Below, in pieces: positions 19,298 to 27,693 of a stretch of DNA of 64,000 nucleotides (position 1 is the stretch's first letter; each line of letters opens with the position of its first letter). This stretch comes from Paenibacillus xylanexedens. GTDB taxonomy: Bacteria > Bacillota > Bacilli > Paenibacillales > Paenibacillaceae. A program made the translations under genes and the position numbers. The stretch is from positions 1 to 64,000 of the forward strand of contig NZ_JAGIKV010000007.1 in NCBI RefSeq assembly GCF_017874615.1. The letters run 5' to 3'. The notes below the pieces were generated by a model. The model worked only from the letters and a program-made list of their open reading frames with translations. It was not told the origin of the DNA and searched no databases.

Positions 19298-20614
19298 TTA
19301 ATCTGGTGTTTTTTCAGTGATAGGCTGTTTACGCGAATCGTCATTCAACCAACCCAGCACTTCAAACAGTTTGAACAACAAGCTCATCAGGATTCCGACG
19401 ATGGTTGCCAGTGCCATCCCTTTCAGATGAACGCCGTAGAAGATAACTTCTGTACCACTCAGTCCGATGACCAGTACAAGTGTAGTAAGCAGCAGATTGG
19501 TTGGTTTGGCAAAATCGACTTTCTGTTCAACCAGAATACGCAGACCGGATGCCGCAATAACCCCGAACAGAAGCAGGGATACACCACCCATAACAGGCAC
19601 AGGAATGTTAGCTACAAGTGCCGAGAATGTTCCTGAGAAGGAGAGTACGATTGCAATAACCGCTGCGCCTCCAATGACATATGTGGAGTATACGCGAGTC
19701 AGGGCCATTACACCGATGTTCTCACCATAAGTTGTATTGGGAGTTGATCCTACAAACCCGGACAGGATGGTGGAGACTCCGTTACCAAGCAGGGAACGAT
19801 GAAGGCCAGGGTCTTTCGACAGGTCTTTGCCTACAATGCTGCTCGTTACAAGCAAATGTCCAATATGTTCTACGATAACAACAAGTGCTACAGGTAAAAT
19901 GGTGAAAATAACGGACCAGTCAAATGTAGGCGTTGTTACGGTTGGCAGTGTGATGAAATCAGCGTTTCCAATAGCGGCTTTATCAACCAGACCCATAGAA
20001 TAGCCAAGGATATAACCCACTACGATACCGATTAGAATATGAATGATTTTGGGGAATCCACGGAACGTTACTGCACCAATTACTGTGATTCCCAATGTGA
20101 CCATGGATAGAATAATGGGTTTGGCTTGAGGTACCCAGTTGGGATATTTAAGGATATCTGGATTAATCAGACCTGCCATTCCTGCAGCCACGGGTACAAG
20201 CTCCAGACCGATCAGAGCAACGATGGCACCCATAACCGCTGGTGGGAAGACTACGTTAATCCATCCGGTACCAGCATATTTAATAATGAGGGCCACGAGG
20301 CAGAAAACAATACCTGTTATGATAAAGGCGCCAAGTGCCATGGAGTAACCGTTCTCTGGATTTTCTTTTAATACCATTGTGACAGGAGCAATAAAGGCAA
20401 AACTGGACCCGAGATATGCAGGGATCTTTCCTTTACACATCAGTATGTACAACAATGTTCCAATTCCGTTCATCAGCAGGATCATACTTGGATCAACACC
20501 GAACAGGTTCGGTACAAGCACTGTGCTGCCAAACATGGCGAACAAATGCTGAAGGCTAAGCAGTGAACCTGAGCCAAGTGGCATCTTTTGGTTAACCTGA
20601 ATTTCGCGTTGCAA
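19298..20614 (-). CDS. uracil permease (NCS2 family)
   Basis: A 438-residue membrane protein with about 14 hydrophobic segments. UraA-type signatures are seen: LQHLFAMFGSTVLVPNLFG in TM1, AYLGSSFAFIAP in TM3 and VEHIGHLLVTS plus GSTPNTTYGENIG in TM8-10. It imports uracil with protons. Starts at TTG 20614, with AGGAGAT about 9 bases upstream. Its location between apt and relA is not the pyr operon, where Bacillus keeps pyrP. I see no PyrR attenuator or riboswitch in the leader; a weak promoter (TTGCTT, 17 bases, TAATCT on the minus strand near 20656-20684) is possible. Confidence 0.9.
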   Translation of the reverse strand: MQREIQVNQKMPLGSGSLLSLQHLFAMFGSTVLVPNLFGVDPSMILLMNGIGTLLYILMCKGKIPAYLGSSFAFIAPVTMVLKENPENGYSMALGAFIITGIVFCLVALIIKYAGTGWINVVFPPAVMGAIVALIGLELVPVAAGMAGLINPDILKYPNWVPQAKPIILSMVTLGITVIGAVTFRGFPKIIHILIGIVVGYILGYSMGLVDKAAIGNADFITLPTVTTPTFDWSVIFTILPVALVVIVEHIGHLLVTSSIVGKDLSKDPGLHRSLLGNGVSTILSGFVGSTPNTTYGENIGVMALTRVYSTYVIGGAAVIAIVLSFSGTFSALVANIPVPVMGGVSLLLFGVIAASGLRILVEQKVDFAKPTNLLLTTLVLVIGLSGTEVIFYGVHLKGMALATIVGILMSLLFKLFEVLGWLNDDSRKQPITEKTPD

Positions 20615-20788
20615 TGAATTTCATCTCCTTTTTCGAAACACAAACTTTCAATAGATTACAGAGTTTCTCTTAATTAAGCAATAACATTTTGACGCAGCAG
20701 AGCGATGGAATTTATATTTTCATGAATTTTCCTTCTATTTCAGCAAATAACGGCAATAATACATAAGAATTAAGAAATACATCCAATC

Positions 20789-20805
20789 CCCTGTGAGTCA
20801 TAGGG
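20789..20805. promoter_or_regulatory. near-perfect 17-bp inverted repeat upstream of relA
   Basis: CCCTGTGA-G-TCATAGGG matches on 7 of 8 arm positions. It lies in the 372-base divergent gap between the uracil permease and relA, ~70 bases upstream of the likely relA promoter. It could be an operator, but no regulator is known. Confidence 0.35.
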
Positions 20806-20871
20806 AAACGGGTTAGAAGTAATTCAGATCACCTATATAAAAATTGGATAAGCGCTCTTATTCGTCAGCAG

Positions 20872-20900
20872 TTGACGGGAAACGGGCGAAGCGTCATAAT
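20872..20900 (+). promoter_or_regulatory. relA promoter
   Basis: TTGACG, 17-base spacer, CATAAT. The transcript would start ~80 bases before the relA ATG. Another possible pair (TTGACG, 18, TATATT at 20690-20719) lies farther upstream on the same strand. Confidence 0.55.
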
Positions 20901-20921
20901 TATAGGAAATTACTTTTACGG

Positions 20922-20953
20922 GGAACCTGTGTTGCAGCACTGTCACGGGTTCC
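20922..20953 (+). promoter_or_regulatory. stable hairpin in relA leader
   Basis: GGAACCTGTG pairs with CACGGGTTCC (10 bp including one G-T) around a 12-base loop. There is no T run, so it is not a terminator. It lies between the likely promoter and the relA ribosome site. Confidence 0.45.
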
Positions 20954-20986
20954 ATTTGGTATAGAAAGGACACGGAACAGATCAGA

Positions 20987-23164
20987 ATGGGCATAGAGCA
21001 ATTACTCGAGAAGGCCGGGGCATATATCAAAGAACCCGATCTGGTGCGCATACGAGAAGCTTACGAATTTGCTGATCAGGCCCACCATGGACAGACGCGA
21101 AAATCGGGAGAACCGTATATTCTGCATCCGCTTGCGGTTGCCGACATTGTTGTGAACATGCAGATGGACACCATCTCCATAATAGCAGCGCTTCTTCATG
21201 ATGTAGTAGAGGATACTACGGTCTCACTTGAAGAGATCCGCAATCATTTCGGCAATACGTGTGCCATGCTTGTTGACGGCTTGACGAAACTGGAACGTAT
21301 TCAGTTTCGCTCCAAGGAAGAACAGCAGAACGAGAACTACCGCAAAATGTTCATCGCCATGGCGCAGGACATCCGTGTCATCGTGATTAAATTGGCTGAC
21401 CGTCTGCATAATATGCGGACACTCAAGTTTCAGTCGGAAGAAAGCCAGCGCCGGATTTCATATGAGACGCTGGAAATTTTCTGTCCGATTGCAAACCGTT
21501 TGGGTATCTCTGCAATCAAATGGGAAATGGAGGACATCGCCCTCCGTTATTTGAATCCGCAGCAGTATTACCGAATTGCAAACCTGATGCACAAAAAACG
21601 TGCAGAACGGGAGCAATATATTGATACGGTTATGGATGGAATTACGAACAAGCTCGATGAGATGGGAATTCAGGCAGACCTTTCGGGCCGCCCGAAACAT
21701 ATCTACAGCGTGTTCAAGAAAATGACCACCAAAAACAAGCAGTTTAACGAAATTTACGATCTGCTTGCCATTCGTATTATTGTGGATAATATCAAGGATT
21801 GTTATGCTACCCTGGGAATTATACACACGTTATGGAAACCGATGCCTGGACGCTTTAAAGACTACATTGCGATGCCAAAGGCGAACATGTATCAATCGCT
21901 GCATACAACGGTAGTTGGTCCCAATGGCGAACCAACGGAAGTACAGATCCGGACATGGGATATGCACCGGACTGCTGAATTTGGTATTGCTGCCCACTGG
22001 GCCTACAAAGAAGGCGCTGCGAACGGAAATCATTTTGAAGACAAGATTACGTTCTTCCGTGAAATTCTTGAACTTCAAAACGAAGCACAAGATGCATCAG
22101 AATTCGTAGAGTCACTCAAAATGGATTTCTTCTCGGATCTGGTATTTGTATTTACGCCAAAAGGAGAAGTCATCGAATTGCCGATCGGCTCTGTACCTTT
22201 GGATTTTGCTTATCGCATCCATACGGAGGTTGGTAATCGGACCATTGGTGCCAAAGTGAACGGTCGGATTGTTCCGCTTGATTATCATCTGAAGACAGGT
22301 GATATCATCGAAATTTTGACGTCCAAACATTCTTACGGACCGAGCCAGGACTGGATGAAAATTGCGAAATCTTCTCATGCACGAGCGAAGATCAAGCAAT
22401 GGTTCAAGAAGGAACGCCGTGAAGAAAACGTTGAAAAAGGTCGGGAGAGCTGTGAGCGTGAACTGAAACGCATGGGGCTTGATCCTTCTATGTGGATGAC
22501 GGATGACAAGTTGATGGAAGCTGCCAAAAAATATGCGTTTAACGATATAGATGACATGCTTGCGGCTGTTGGATTCGGTGGGATTACTGCTGCACAGATT
22601 GTAACCAAAGCAACCGAAAAACTGCGTAAAGAGCAGGAAGAGTCCAGTTTGCTGGAATTAAATTCCGAGATGCGCGAACTGAAACCTGCGCCTGAGCGCA
22701 GAAATCGACCAACCAACGGTATTCGTGTTAAAGGCATCGATAATCTGCTTGTTCGATTCGCACGTTGCTGTAATCCTGTACCTGGGGATGACATTATCGG
22801 ATACGTTACACGCGGACGCGGCGTTTCCGTACACCGTAGTGACTGTCCGAATATTCCGACAAGTGCAGACGGTGAAGAAGCAGCACGTGTTATTGAGGTC
22901 GAGTGGGAAGAGAATATCGAAGCAAGTTACAGTGTGGATATTGAGATTACAGGCCATGATCGGAATGGCTTGCTCAATGAGGTACTTCAGGCTGTATCTG
23001 AAAGTAAAACCAATATATCTGCCGTTACAGGACGGACAGATAAAAATAAATTAGCATTGGTGCACGTCACAATTCTGATTCGTAATACGGATCATCTGCA
23101 ATCCGTTGTAGAACGGATCAAACGTGTGAAAGATGTTTATTCGGTGCATCGGATTATGCAGTAA
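20987..23164 (+). CDS. relA: bifunctional (p)ppGpp synthetase/hydrolase
   Basis: A 725-residue stringent-response enzyme. The order is HD hydrolase (residues ~25-180, with RKSGEPYILHP and HDVVEDT), synthetase (~230-350, with PGRFKDYIAMPK and YQSLHTTVVGP), TGS (~390-450, SVPLDFAYRIHTEVG), a zinc-finger-like part with CCNPVPGDDIIGYVTRG, and a C-terminal ACT domain. The RFKD synthetase motif and intact HD site indicate that both activities are kept. AAAGGA lies upstream. Followed by dtd 12 bases later, as in Bacillus. Confidence 0.96.
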   Translation: MGIEQLLEKAGAYIKEPDLVRIREAYEFADQAHHGQTRKSGEPYILHPLAVADIVVNMQMDTISIIAALLHDVVEDTTVSLEEIRNHFGNTCAMLVDGLTKLERIQFRSKEEQQNENYRKMFIAMAQDIRVIVIKLADRLHNMRTLKFQSEESQRRISYETLEIFCPIANRLGISAIKWEMEDIALRYLNPQQYYRIANLMHKKRAEREQYIDTVMDGITNKLDEMGIQADLSGRPKHIYSVFKKMTTKNKQFNEIYDLLAIRIIVDNIKDCYATLGIIHTLWKPMPGRFKDYIAMPKANMYQSLHTTVVGPNGEPTEVQIRTWDMHRTAEFGIAAHWAYKEGAANGNHFEDKITFFREILELQNEAQDASEFVESLKMDFFSDLVFVFTPKGEVIELPIGSVPLDFAYRIHTEVGNRTIGAKVNGRIVPLDYHLKTGDIIEILTSKHSYGPSQDWMKIAKSSHARAKIKQWFKKERREENVEKGRESCERELKRMGLDPSMWMTDDKLMEAAKKYAFNDIDDMLAAVGFGGITAAQIVTKATEKLRKEQEESSLLELNSEMRELKPAPERRNRPTNGIRVKGIDNLLVRFARCCNPVPGDDIIGYVTRGRGVSVHRSDCPNIPTSADGEEAARVIEVEWEENIEASYSVDIEITGHDRNGLLNEVLQAVSESKTNISAVTGRTDKNKLALVHVTILIRNTDHLQSVVERIKRVKDVYSVHRIMQ

Positions 23165-23176
23165 GGAGCCTGTAAG

Positions 23177-23638
23177 ATGAGGGTGCTTGTACAACGCTGT
23201 AAAGAGGCTCAGGTGACCGTGGGAGACGAGCTGACAGGTAAGATCGAATCCGGATTAATGCTGCTCGTAGGCATTACCCATGAGGATACCGAGAAGGATG
23301 CCCAGTATCTGGCTGACAAAGTTAGTGGGTTGCGGATATTTGAGGATGATCAGGAGAAGATGAATCTCAGTCTGCTTGATGTAGGCGGTGCTGTATTGTC
23401 TGTTTCCCAGTTCACCCTGTACGGAGATTGTCACAAAGGAAAGCGTCCAAGCTTTGCGGCTGCGGCCCGACCTGAAGCGGCAGAACTGTTATATGAAACG
23501 TTTAATCAACTACTACGGGATAAAGGTATTCAGGTTGAAACCGGTCGTTTCGGAGCGATGATGGATGTAACATTTACCAACTGGGGACCCGTGACTTTGA
23601 TGCTTGAAAGTCCGGTTCGTCAGGAACCACGTGCATAA
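23177..23638 (+). CDS. dtd: D-aminoacyl-tRNA deacylase
   Basis: A 153-residue proofreading enzyme that removes D-amino acids from tRNA. The two active-site signatures are seen: [10 protein letters not shown] (~77-86) and the C-terminal Gly-cisPro motif, here NWGPVT rather than the more common NxGPVT form with a small residue. Tightly linked to relA (12 bases), likely one transcript. Confidence 0.96.
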   Translation: MRVLVQRCKEAQVTVGDELTGKIESGLMLLVGITHEDTEKDAQYLADKVSGLRIFEDDQEKMNLSLLDVGGAVLSVSQFTLYGDCHKGKRPSFAAAARPEAAELLYETFNQLLRDKGIQVETGRFGAMMDVTFTNWGPVTLMLESPVRQEPRA

Positions 23639-23714
23639 TTTCATGGGGTTCAGGCCATAATGAGGGATAATTCGTTGATGACTATTTCATGATCAAAGGA
23701 GTATCCATCCAATT

Positions 23715-23882
23715 ATGCGCCAATCTGCGAAAGAAACACGTACCCGTTCAGAACCTTTGTTACTCCCTGGCACCCTGTATGAATCATTACACCTTGCCCG
23801 TTCGGCTGCTGAGTATGTTGCAACGATCTGGGCACTTCAGGATTCGGACAAAGGGAAGCAGAGTCATCTTCCGCGATCTTGA
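23715..23882 (+). CDS. possible 55-residue small protein
   Basis: An ATG frame of 55 codons, starting MRQSAKETRTRSEPLLLPGT, with a coherent helical second half (SLHLARSAAEYVATIWALQD) and a polar end. AAAGGAG lies 13 bases upstream, longer than ideal. It stands between dtd and a strong terminator that could serve both. I recognise no family. A longer overlapping frame (23689-23979) looks less protein-like and runs through the terminator. Confidence 0.45.
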   Translation: MRQSAKETRTRSEPLLLPGTLYESLHLARSAAEYVATIWALQDSDKGKQSHLPRS

Positions 23883-23932
23883 ATGTTTACACCGGGATAT
23901 AAACATCCGATATTTGGATTATACAGATTCTG

Positions 23933-23968
23933 AAAAAGTCCTGATTCCTTCCCGAATCAGGACTTTTT
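23933..23968 (+). terminator. terminator of the relA-dtd transcript
   Basis: AAAAAGTCCTGATTC pairs with GAATCAGGACTTTTT around a 6-base loop. Strong and U-tailed. It is the first terminator after relA. Confidence 0.92.
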
Positions 23969-24148
23969 GTCGTGAGTAGAACTTTTTAAGTATTCGTTTG
24001 ACGACTTCGTTACAAAATGAAATTACATTGAATTGTTATAAATTGCTCTGATGAGGGTAATAACAAAACGAGGCACAACGAAGTGCCAATGTACTGCAAG
24101 ACCCGATTTTATAAAGAAAGTTCGAACACGGAAAGGAGAACATACGTT

Positions 24149-24655
24149 ATGAGTAAAGTTGCTTTTTTATTGGCGAATGACTTTGAAGATTCGGAGATGC
24201 AGGTCCCGTATGACGAAGTAAAAAAAGCTGGACATGAAGTGGAGATTATCGGATTAAAAGCCGGTGAGACCCTTAAAGGTAAAGGAGGAAAGGCCTCCTA
24301 TACCACAGATAAGGCGATTGGTGATGCATCCGCTTCAGATTATGATGCAGTCGTGATTCCTGGTGGATCATCCCCTGAGAATTTGCGAAGTGATGCGCAC
24401 ATCTTGAAGTTTGTCACCGAGATCAACAGTGCGAAGAAACCAATTGCTGCGATCTGTCATGGTCCGCAAATTTTGGCTAGTGCCGGTCTGTTGAAAGGCC
24501 GTACCATTACATCCTATCCACCACTTAAGGATGATATGGTAAACGCAGGAGCAGAGTTCAAGGATCATGAGGCTGTTGTGGATGGAAACTATATTACATC
24601 CCGAACACCTGAAGATGAGCCAGCGTTTGTACGTGAACTGCTAAAAGTTATATAA
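24149..24655 (+). CDS. DJ-1/PfpI family protein
   Basis: A 168-residue protein of the PfpI/YhbO branch. The glutamate elbow FEDSEMQ near residue 14, the nucleophile cysteine in AICHGPQ (~residue 100) and the typical DEPAF end are seen. Such proteins act in stress tolerance, described as glyoxalases or deglycases. ATG 24149 follows GGAAAGGAG by ~9 bases; the frame can extend to 24083 without a ribosome site. No clear promoter could be set. Confidence 0.9.
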   Translation: MSKVAFLLANDFEDSEMQVPYDEVKKAGHEVEIIGLKAGETLKGKGGKASYTTDKAIGDASASDYDAVVIPGGSSPENLRSDAHILKFVTEINSAKKPIAAICHGPQILASAGLLKGRTITSYPPLKDDMVNAGAEFKDHEAVVDGNYITSRTPEDEPAFVRELLKVI

Positions 24656-24759
24656 CTTCAGCCAGTACAACTGACATACATTGATGTATCTTAACTACGT
24701 TACATCGTGACGTTTACAAACTTCACGTTGCATTTCATTCCGAAAAAGGAGGGTTTGAC

Positions 24760-25206
24760 ATGACAAAACATATTCAGGCGTATTTTCGAACCGAGGACGA
24801 GGCAGAGGGAGCAAGAACTTCACTTCAGACGTTCCGTACAGAGCATTTGGAAGTAGGTCAACTTGATAGTGCGATAGGTAGAGACACGCGTGTTATGGTG
24901 CCACTGGTGCCTTATAATACAGCAGGTGGCGTAGGCACCAACGGAGCAATGGGTGTAGGTGCAGCCCCTGGTGTTCCAGCCAGCGAAAATGTGATACCTG
25001 TGGTAGCCAATGTGGACCGTGATGCAGAACGGGATACTCGTAACAGAGTGAATGAGGATGGAGACCTGCTGAATGCTGCAGATGTGTCTTCGGCCGATTA
25101 TGATGATCTGCATTATGTTCTGTCTGCCAAAGTAAGGGATGAGGATTATGACGAGATTGTTCATAAGCTTCGTTCCAACCATGCCTATGTGGAAGATTTG
25201 AATTAA
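24760..25206 (+). CDS. hypothetical protein, stress-protein-like N-terminus
   Basis: A 148-residue acidic protein. The N-terminus (MTKHIQAYFRTEDEAEGART) resembles the small domain of YflT-type general stress proteins, which gives a weak family link only. A glycine/alanine-rich middle (GGVGTNGAMGVGAAPG, ~57-72) divides it from a second similar half (YDDLHYVLSAKVRDEDYDEI). This suggests two ferredoxin-like units joined by a flexible linker. AAAAAGGAGGG precedes the ATG. It follows the DJ-1 gene and ends with a strong terminator, so the pair may be a stress unit. Confidence 0.6.
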   Translation: MTKHIQAYFRTEDEAEGARTSLQTFRTEHLEVGQLDSAIGRDTRVMVPLVPYNTAGGVGTNGAMGVGAAPGVPASENVIPVVANVDRDAERDTRNRVNEDGDLLNAADVSSADYDDLHYVLSAKVRDEDYDEIVHKLRSNHAYVEDLN

Positions 25207-25223
25207 CGTGTAGATACTTCTTG

Positions 25224-25273
25224 GCCCTTGCACTGCTCGACCACACAGTCGAGTGATGTGCAAGGGCTTTTTA
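25224..25273 (+). terminator. terminator after the stress-like gene
   Basis: GCCCTTGCAC and GTGCAAGGGC form the base, GCTCGAC/GTCGAG the upper stem, followed by TTTTT. Confidence 0.92.
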
Positions 25274-25408
25274 ATCAGGAGGATATTAAAAAACTAATTT
25301 ATAAAGCGCTATCATTTTTGTAATATTACTGTAATATTAGATACATAAGCCTTTAACATAGTGGGCTTATAATAACACACATGACCCCCTTTTTTTATAT
25401 ATCCTTTG

Positions 25409-25440
25409 AGCCTGCACACCGTGTGCAGGCTATTTTTTTT
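25409..25440 (+). terminator. orphan terminator
   Basis: AGCCTGCACA and TGTGCAGGCT form a 10-bp stem followed by A and eight T. No gene lies between it and the previous terminator at 25273. A TATAAT at ~25371-25376 is upstream, so it might end a short RNA. Confidence 0.85.
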
Positions 25441-25506
25441 GAGCTGAGAATGTGTATGTTTTGGGCAGAGCTTACCCCTTTATTCAATTTTTGCTAGAAT
25501 AGAGAG

Positions 25507-25745
25507 ATGGGTTTATATATTCTACAGCGATTGTTTTCATAGTTGGGCTACATTGGACGGTAAATCTAGCTCCAGTGATTGGGTTTAGGCGAATCCAATT
25601 CTATGACAGAGAGTATGAGGAACTCATCGCCAGAGTGATCCGTCATATTCCAGATGAGCATATAATCGCTGAAATGGCCCCGCCTTTTTATTTAAGTAAG
25701 GGGCAGCCGTTTCTGCTTGATCGATGGAATTTGAAAGTTATATAG
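25507..25745 (+). pseudogene. frame-broken or unusual small gene
   Basis: An ATG at 25507 opens MGLYILQRLFS and stops at once. One frame back, an uninterrupted and protein-like reading continues from ~25495 to the TAG at 25743, including FRRIQFYDREYEELIARVIR, PDEHIIAEMAPPFYLSKGQP and LLDRWNLKVI. A single-base change near the TTTT at 25533 would join the two into one ~79-residue protein. A 56-codon version from GTG 25575 is possible without repair. I do not recognise the family. It lies just upstream of the SEC-C gene. Confidence 0.45.
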
Positions 25746-25835
25746 AATGCCTCGTTTGAGAAATGACACCTACAATGCTAAAGCAACAGAGTTCTCATGC
25801 GAATGGCTAGAGACAGATTTAAGGGGGAATTAGTT

Positions 25836-27104
25836 TTGAGTAAGGTTGGAAGAAATGATTTATGCCCATGCGGTAGTGGGAAAAAATATAAGAAATGTTG
25901 TCTGAACAAGGAGTCCTCTGCAGTAGAATCCATACTGGGGATAATATCAACGGAGCAACCGGTTCGGGAAGCCTCCATTCAGCCTGAGAGCAAACTGACC
26001 TTGACCAAGCTGAAAAAGATGGTGGCAAGCGATTTGAAATGGGAGCATCCGGCTCACGAACAGCTGGCCCTGCAGACTATTGAGAACATGAGGAGCCAAT
26101 ACGAGCCAGAGGTAATTTTGGAAGCTCTGGTGCTATGGAACGGCTACTCCCGTCAGACCCGCCCTACTGTGAAGAAGACAGGCTCGTTCTCTGCTGCAAT
26201 TGAGTATTTGCTGTCCGAGGAATACGGCTTCAATGTCTCAAAGGCTGAGCTGGCTGATAAATATGAGGTAACGACAGGCACGATCTCCCGGAAGGTTAAG
26301 GAGATGAATAGTTACATCGAAGAATACGGCATGGGCGGTGAAACGGACGAGCTATTGATGCTGAACGGTCCAGGCACATCGAAAGACAAAGCACAGGCTC
26401 TGCTGTCTAAGGCGAGGGAAGCGAGCTCTTCCAAACGGAGAGTACATCTGGCGGAAACAGCGCTGGAGATGTATCCTGACAGCTCTGATGCATATCTCAT
26501 TTTGGCTGAGGAATCGGACAATGAGAATGATGCACGATCTTACCTCAAGGAAGGAATCGCTGCTGGCAAACGTGAACTGGGCGAACTGTTCTTTGAGGAG
26601 AACAAAGGGGACTTCTGGGGGCTTCATGAGACTCGTCCCTATATCCGGATATGCAAAAGTTATGCCGAATCCTGCTGGTTTGGCGGAGATACGAAAGAAG
26701 CAGCACAGATCCTGGAGCATATTCTGGAGCTTAACACGGAAGACAATACCGGAGCACGTTACCTGCTCGCGGCTGTGTATTTGTACAGTAACCAGTTGGA
26801 TCAGGCAGAGCAATTGCTGGAGGAGTATGGAAGAGGTGACGCCGCAACGGCCTTTGCCTATGACAAGATCATTCTGGAGTATAAGAAAAACGGAATCACC
26901 TCCCAGCTCAAAATGCTGTACCGTGTGGCGCGGGGTGTGAACAAACATGTGCCTGATTACCTGTTGGGTTTGAAACGGCTGCCGCATAACCTCCCTGATT
27001 TTGTCGGAATGGGCGACTCCGACGAAGCGATTGAATATGTCATTATGCATTCCCGTTTATGGGCGAGCGCGCCGGATCTGTTGAAGTGGATGCTGCAACA
27101 ATAG
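25836..27104 (+). CDS. SEC-C zinc-binding protein with helix-turn-helix and TPR repeats
   Basis: A 422-residue protein. Residues 6-23 are an SEC-C metal-binding motif ([17 protein letters not shown]). Residues ~118-160 contain a helix-turn-helix-like stretch ([20 protein letters not shown]). From ~190 onward, paired helices resemble TPR repeats, such as [20 protein letters not shown]. The TTG at 25836 has AAGGGGGA 8 bases before it; an in-frame ATG at 25797 has none. A chaperone-like or adaptor role is possible; the function is not known. No partner genes flank it. Confidence 0.7.
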   Translation: MSKVGRNDLCPCGSGKKYKKCCLNKESSAVESILGIISTEQPVREASIQPESKLTLTKLKKMVASDLKWEHPAHEQLALQTIENMRSQYEPEVILEALVLWNGYSRQTRPTVKKTGSFSAAIEYLLSEEYGFNVSKAELADKYEVTTGTISRKVKEMNSYIEEYGMGGETDELLMLNGPGTSKDKAQALLSKAREASSSKRRVHLAETALEMYPDSSDAYLILAEESDNENDARSYLKEGIAAGKRELGELFFEENKGDFWGLHETRPYIRICKSYAESCWFGGDTKEAAQILEHILELNTEDNTGARYLLAAVYLYSNQLDQAEQLLEEYGRGDAATAFAYDKIILEYKKNGITSQLKMLYRVARGVNKHVPDYLLGLKRLPHNLPDFVGMGDSDEAIEYVIMHSRLWASAPDLLKWMLQQ

Positions 27105-27235
27105 AGGAATAAGAAGCGAATAGAAGTTGGAATTCATATGATGAATCCAGCTTCTATTATCCGTGATTTCTGTCACTCCCCCATCCGGTGCAGCGTGTGA
27201 GCAAAATTTTTAGAGCTATCTTTTCGTGTTAACCC

Positions 27236-27264
27236 TTGACTTTAGCACTGCGGTTCATTACAAT
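27236..27264 (+). promoter_or_regulatory. sigma-A promoter of the hisS-aspS operon
   Basis: TTGACT, exactly 17 bases, then TACAAT. The transcript start would be near 27271, giving a ~420-base leader that contains the T-box. Confidence 0.88.
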
Positions 27265-27270
27265 CAGAAA

Positions 27271-27658
27271 AAGTAATGATGATAAAATAATACTATTTAA
27301 AAATATTACTGATTTGATGACGGGACCAAGTACTCCGTGCCCACATGACCAGAGAGGAATCCCCAGGCTGTAAGGATTCTCTTGATGAGCGGACGAATGA
27401 CTTCCCCGAGAACAGACGGCGAACACAGCAGAGATGATCTGTTGACCAGTAGCCGGCCTGCGCAGGACGTGCGTTACACGTAGAGCGGAATATCTGCTTG
27501 ATCAGGGTGCTGTATGCAATCTTGAATCATCAGAGATCACCTGAACGGCTAAAGTGTCAGGTTTCCGGAATGTGGGTGGTACCACGGGTGAATGTATATT
27601 ACACAATCTCTCGTCCCTTTGTTTGCTGTATAAACAGCGACAGGGCGAGGGATTTTTT
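27271..27658 (+). ncRNA. T-box leader of hisS, predicted specifier GAC (Asp)
   Basis: The T-box core GTGGGTGGTACCACGGG lies at 27572-27588, and a terminator follows (CTCG, CCCT and GCTG pairing with CAGC, AGGG and CGAG, then seven T to 27658). In Stem I, the 5' strand has AAGTA at 27331-27335 region, TCCG pairs with CGGA, and the loop then reads CGAAT-GAC before TTCCCC, which pairs with GGGA. This layout equals that of the alaS leader, where the loop reads AGAAA-GCT. The specifier is therefore GAC (27399-27401), an Asp codon. The antiterminator UGGU (27577-27580) can pair with an Asp tRNA end (discriminator G, G-U), less well with tRNA-His (discriminator C). The fold is drawn by eye. Confidence 0.85.
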
Positions 27659-27693
27659 TGTTATATAGAAAAATCAATGCTGGAGGGATCAAG

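Noticed and set aside
20615-20986. Possible PyrR attenuator or riboswitch before the uracil permease
   Set aside because: No terminator hairpin or PyrR-binding loop is visible on the minus strand.
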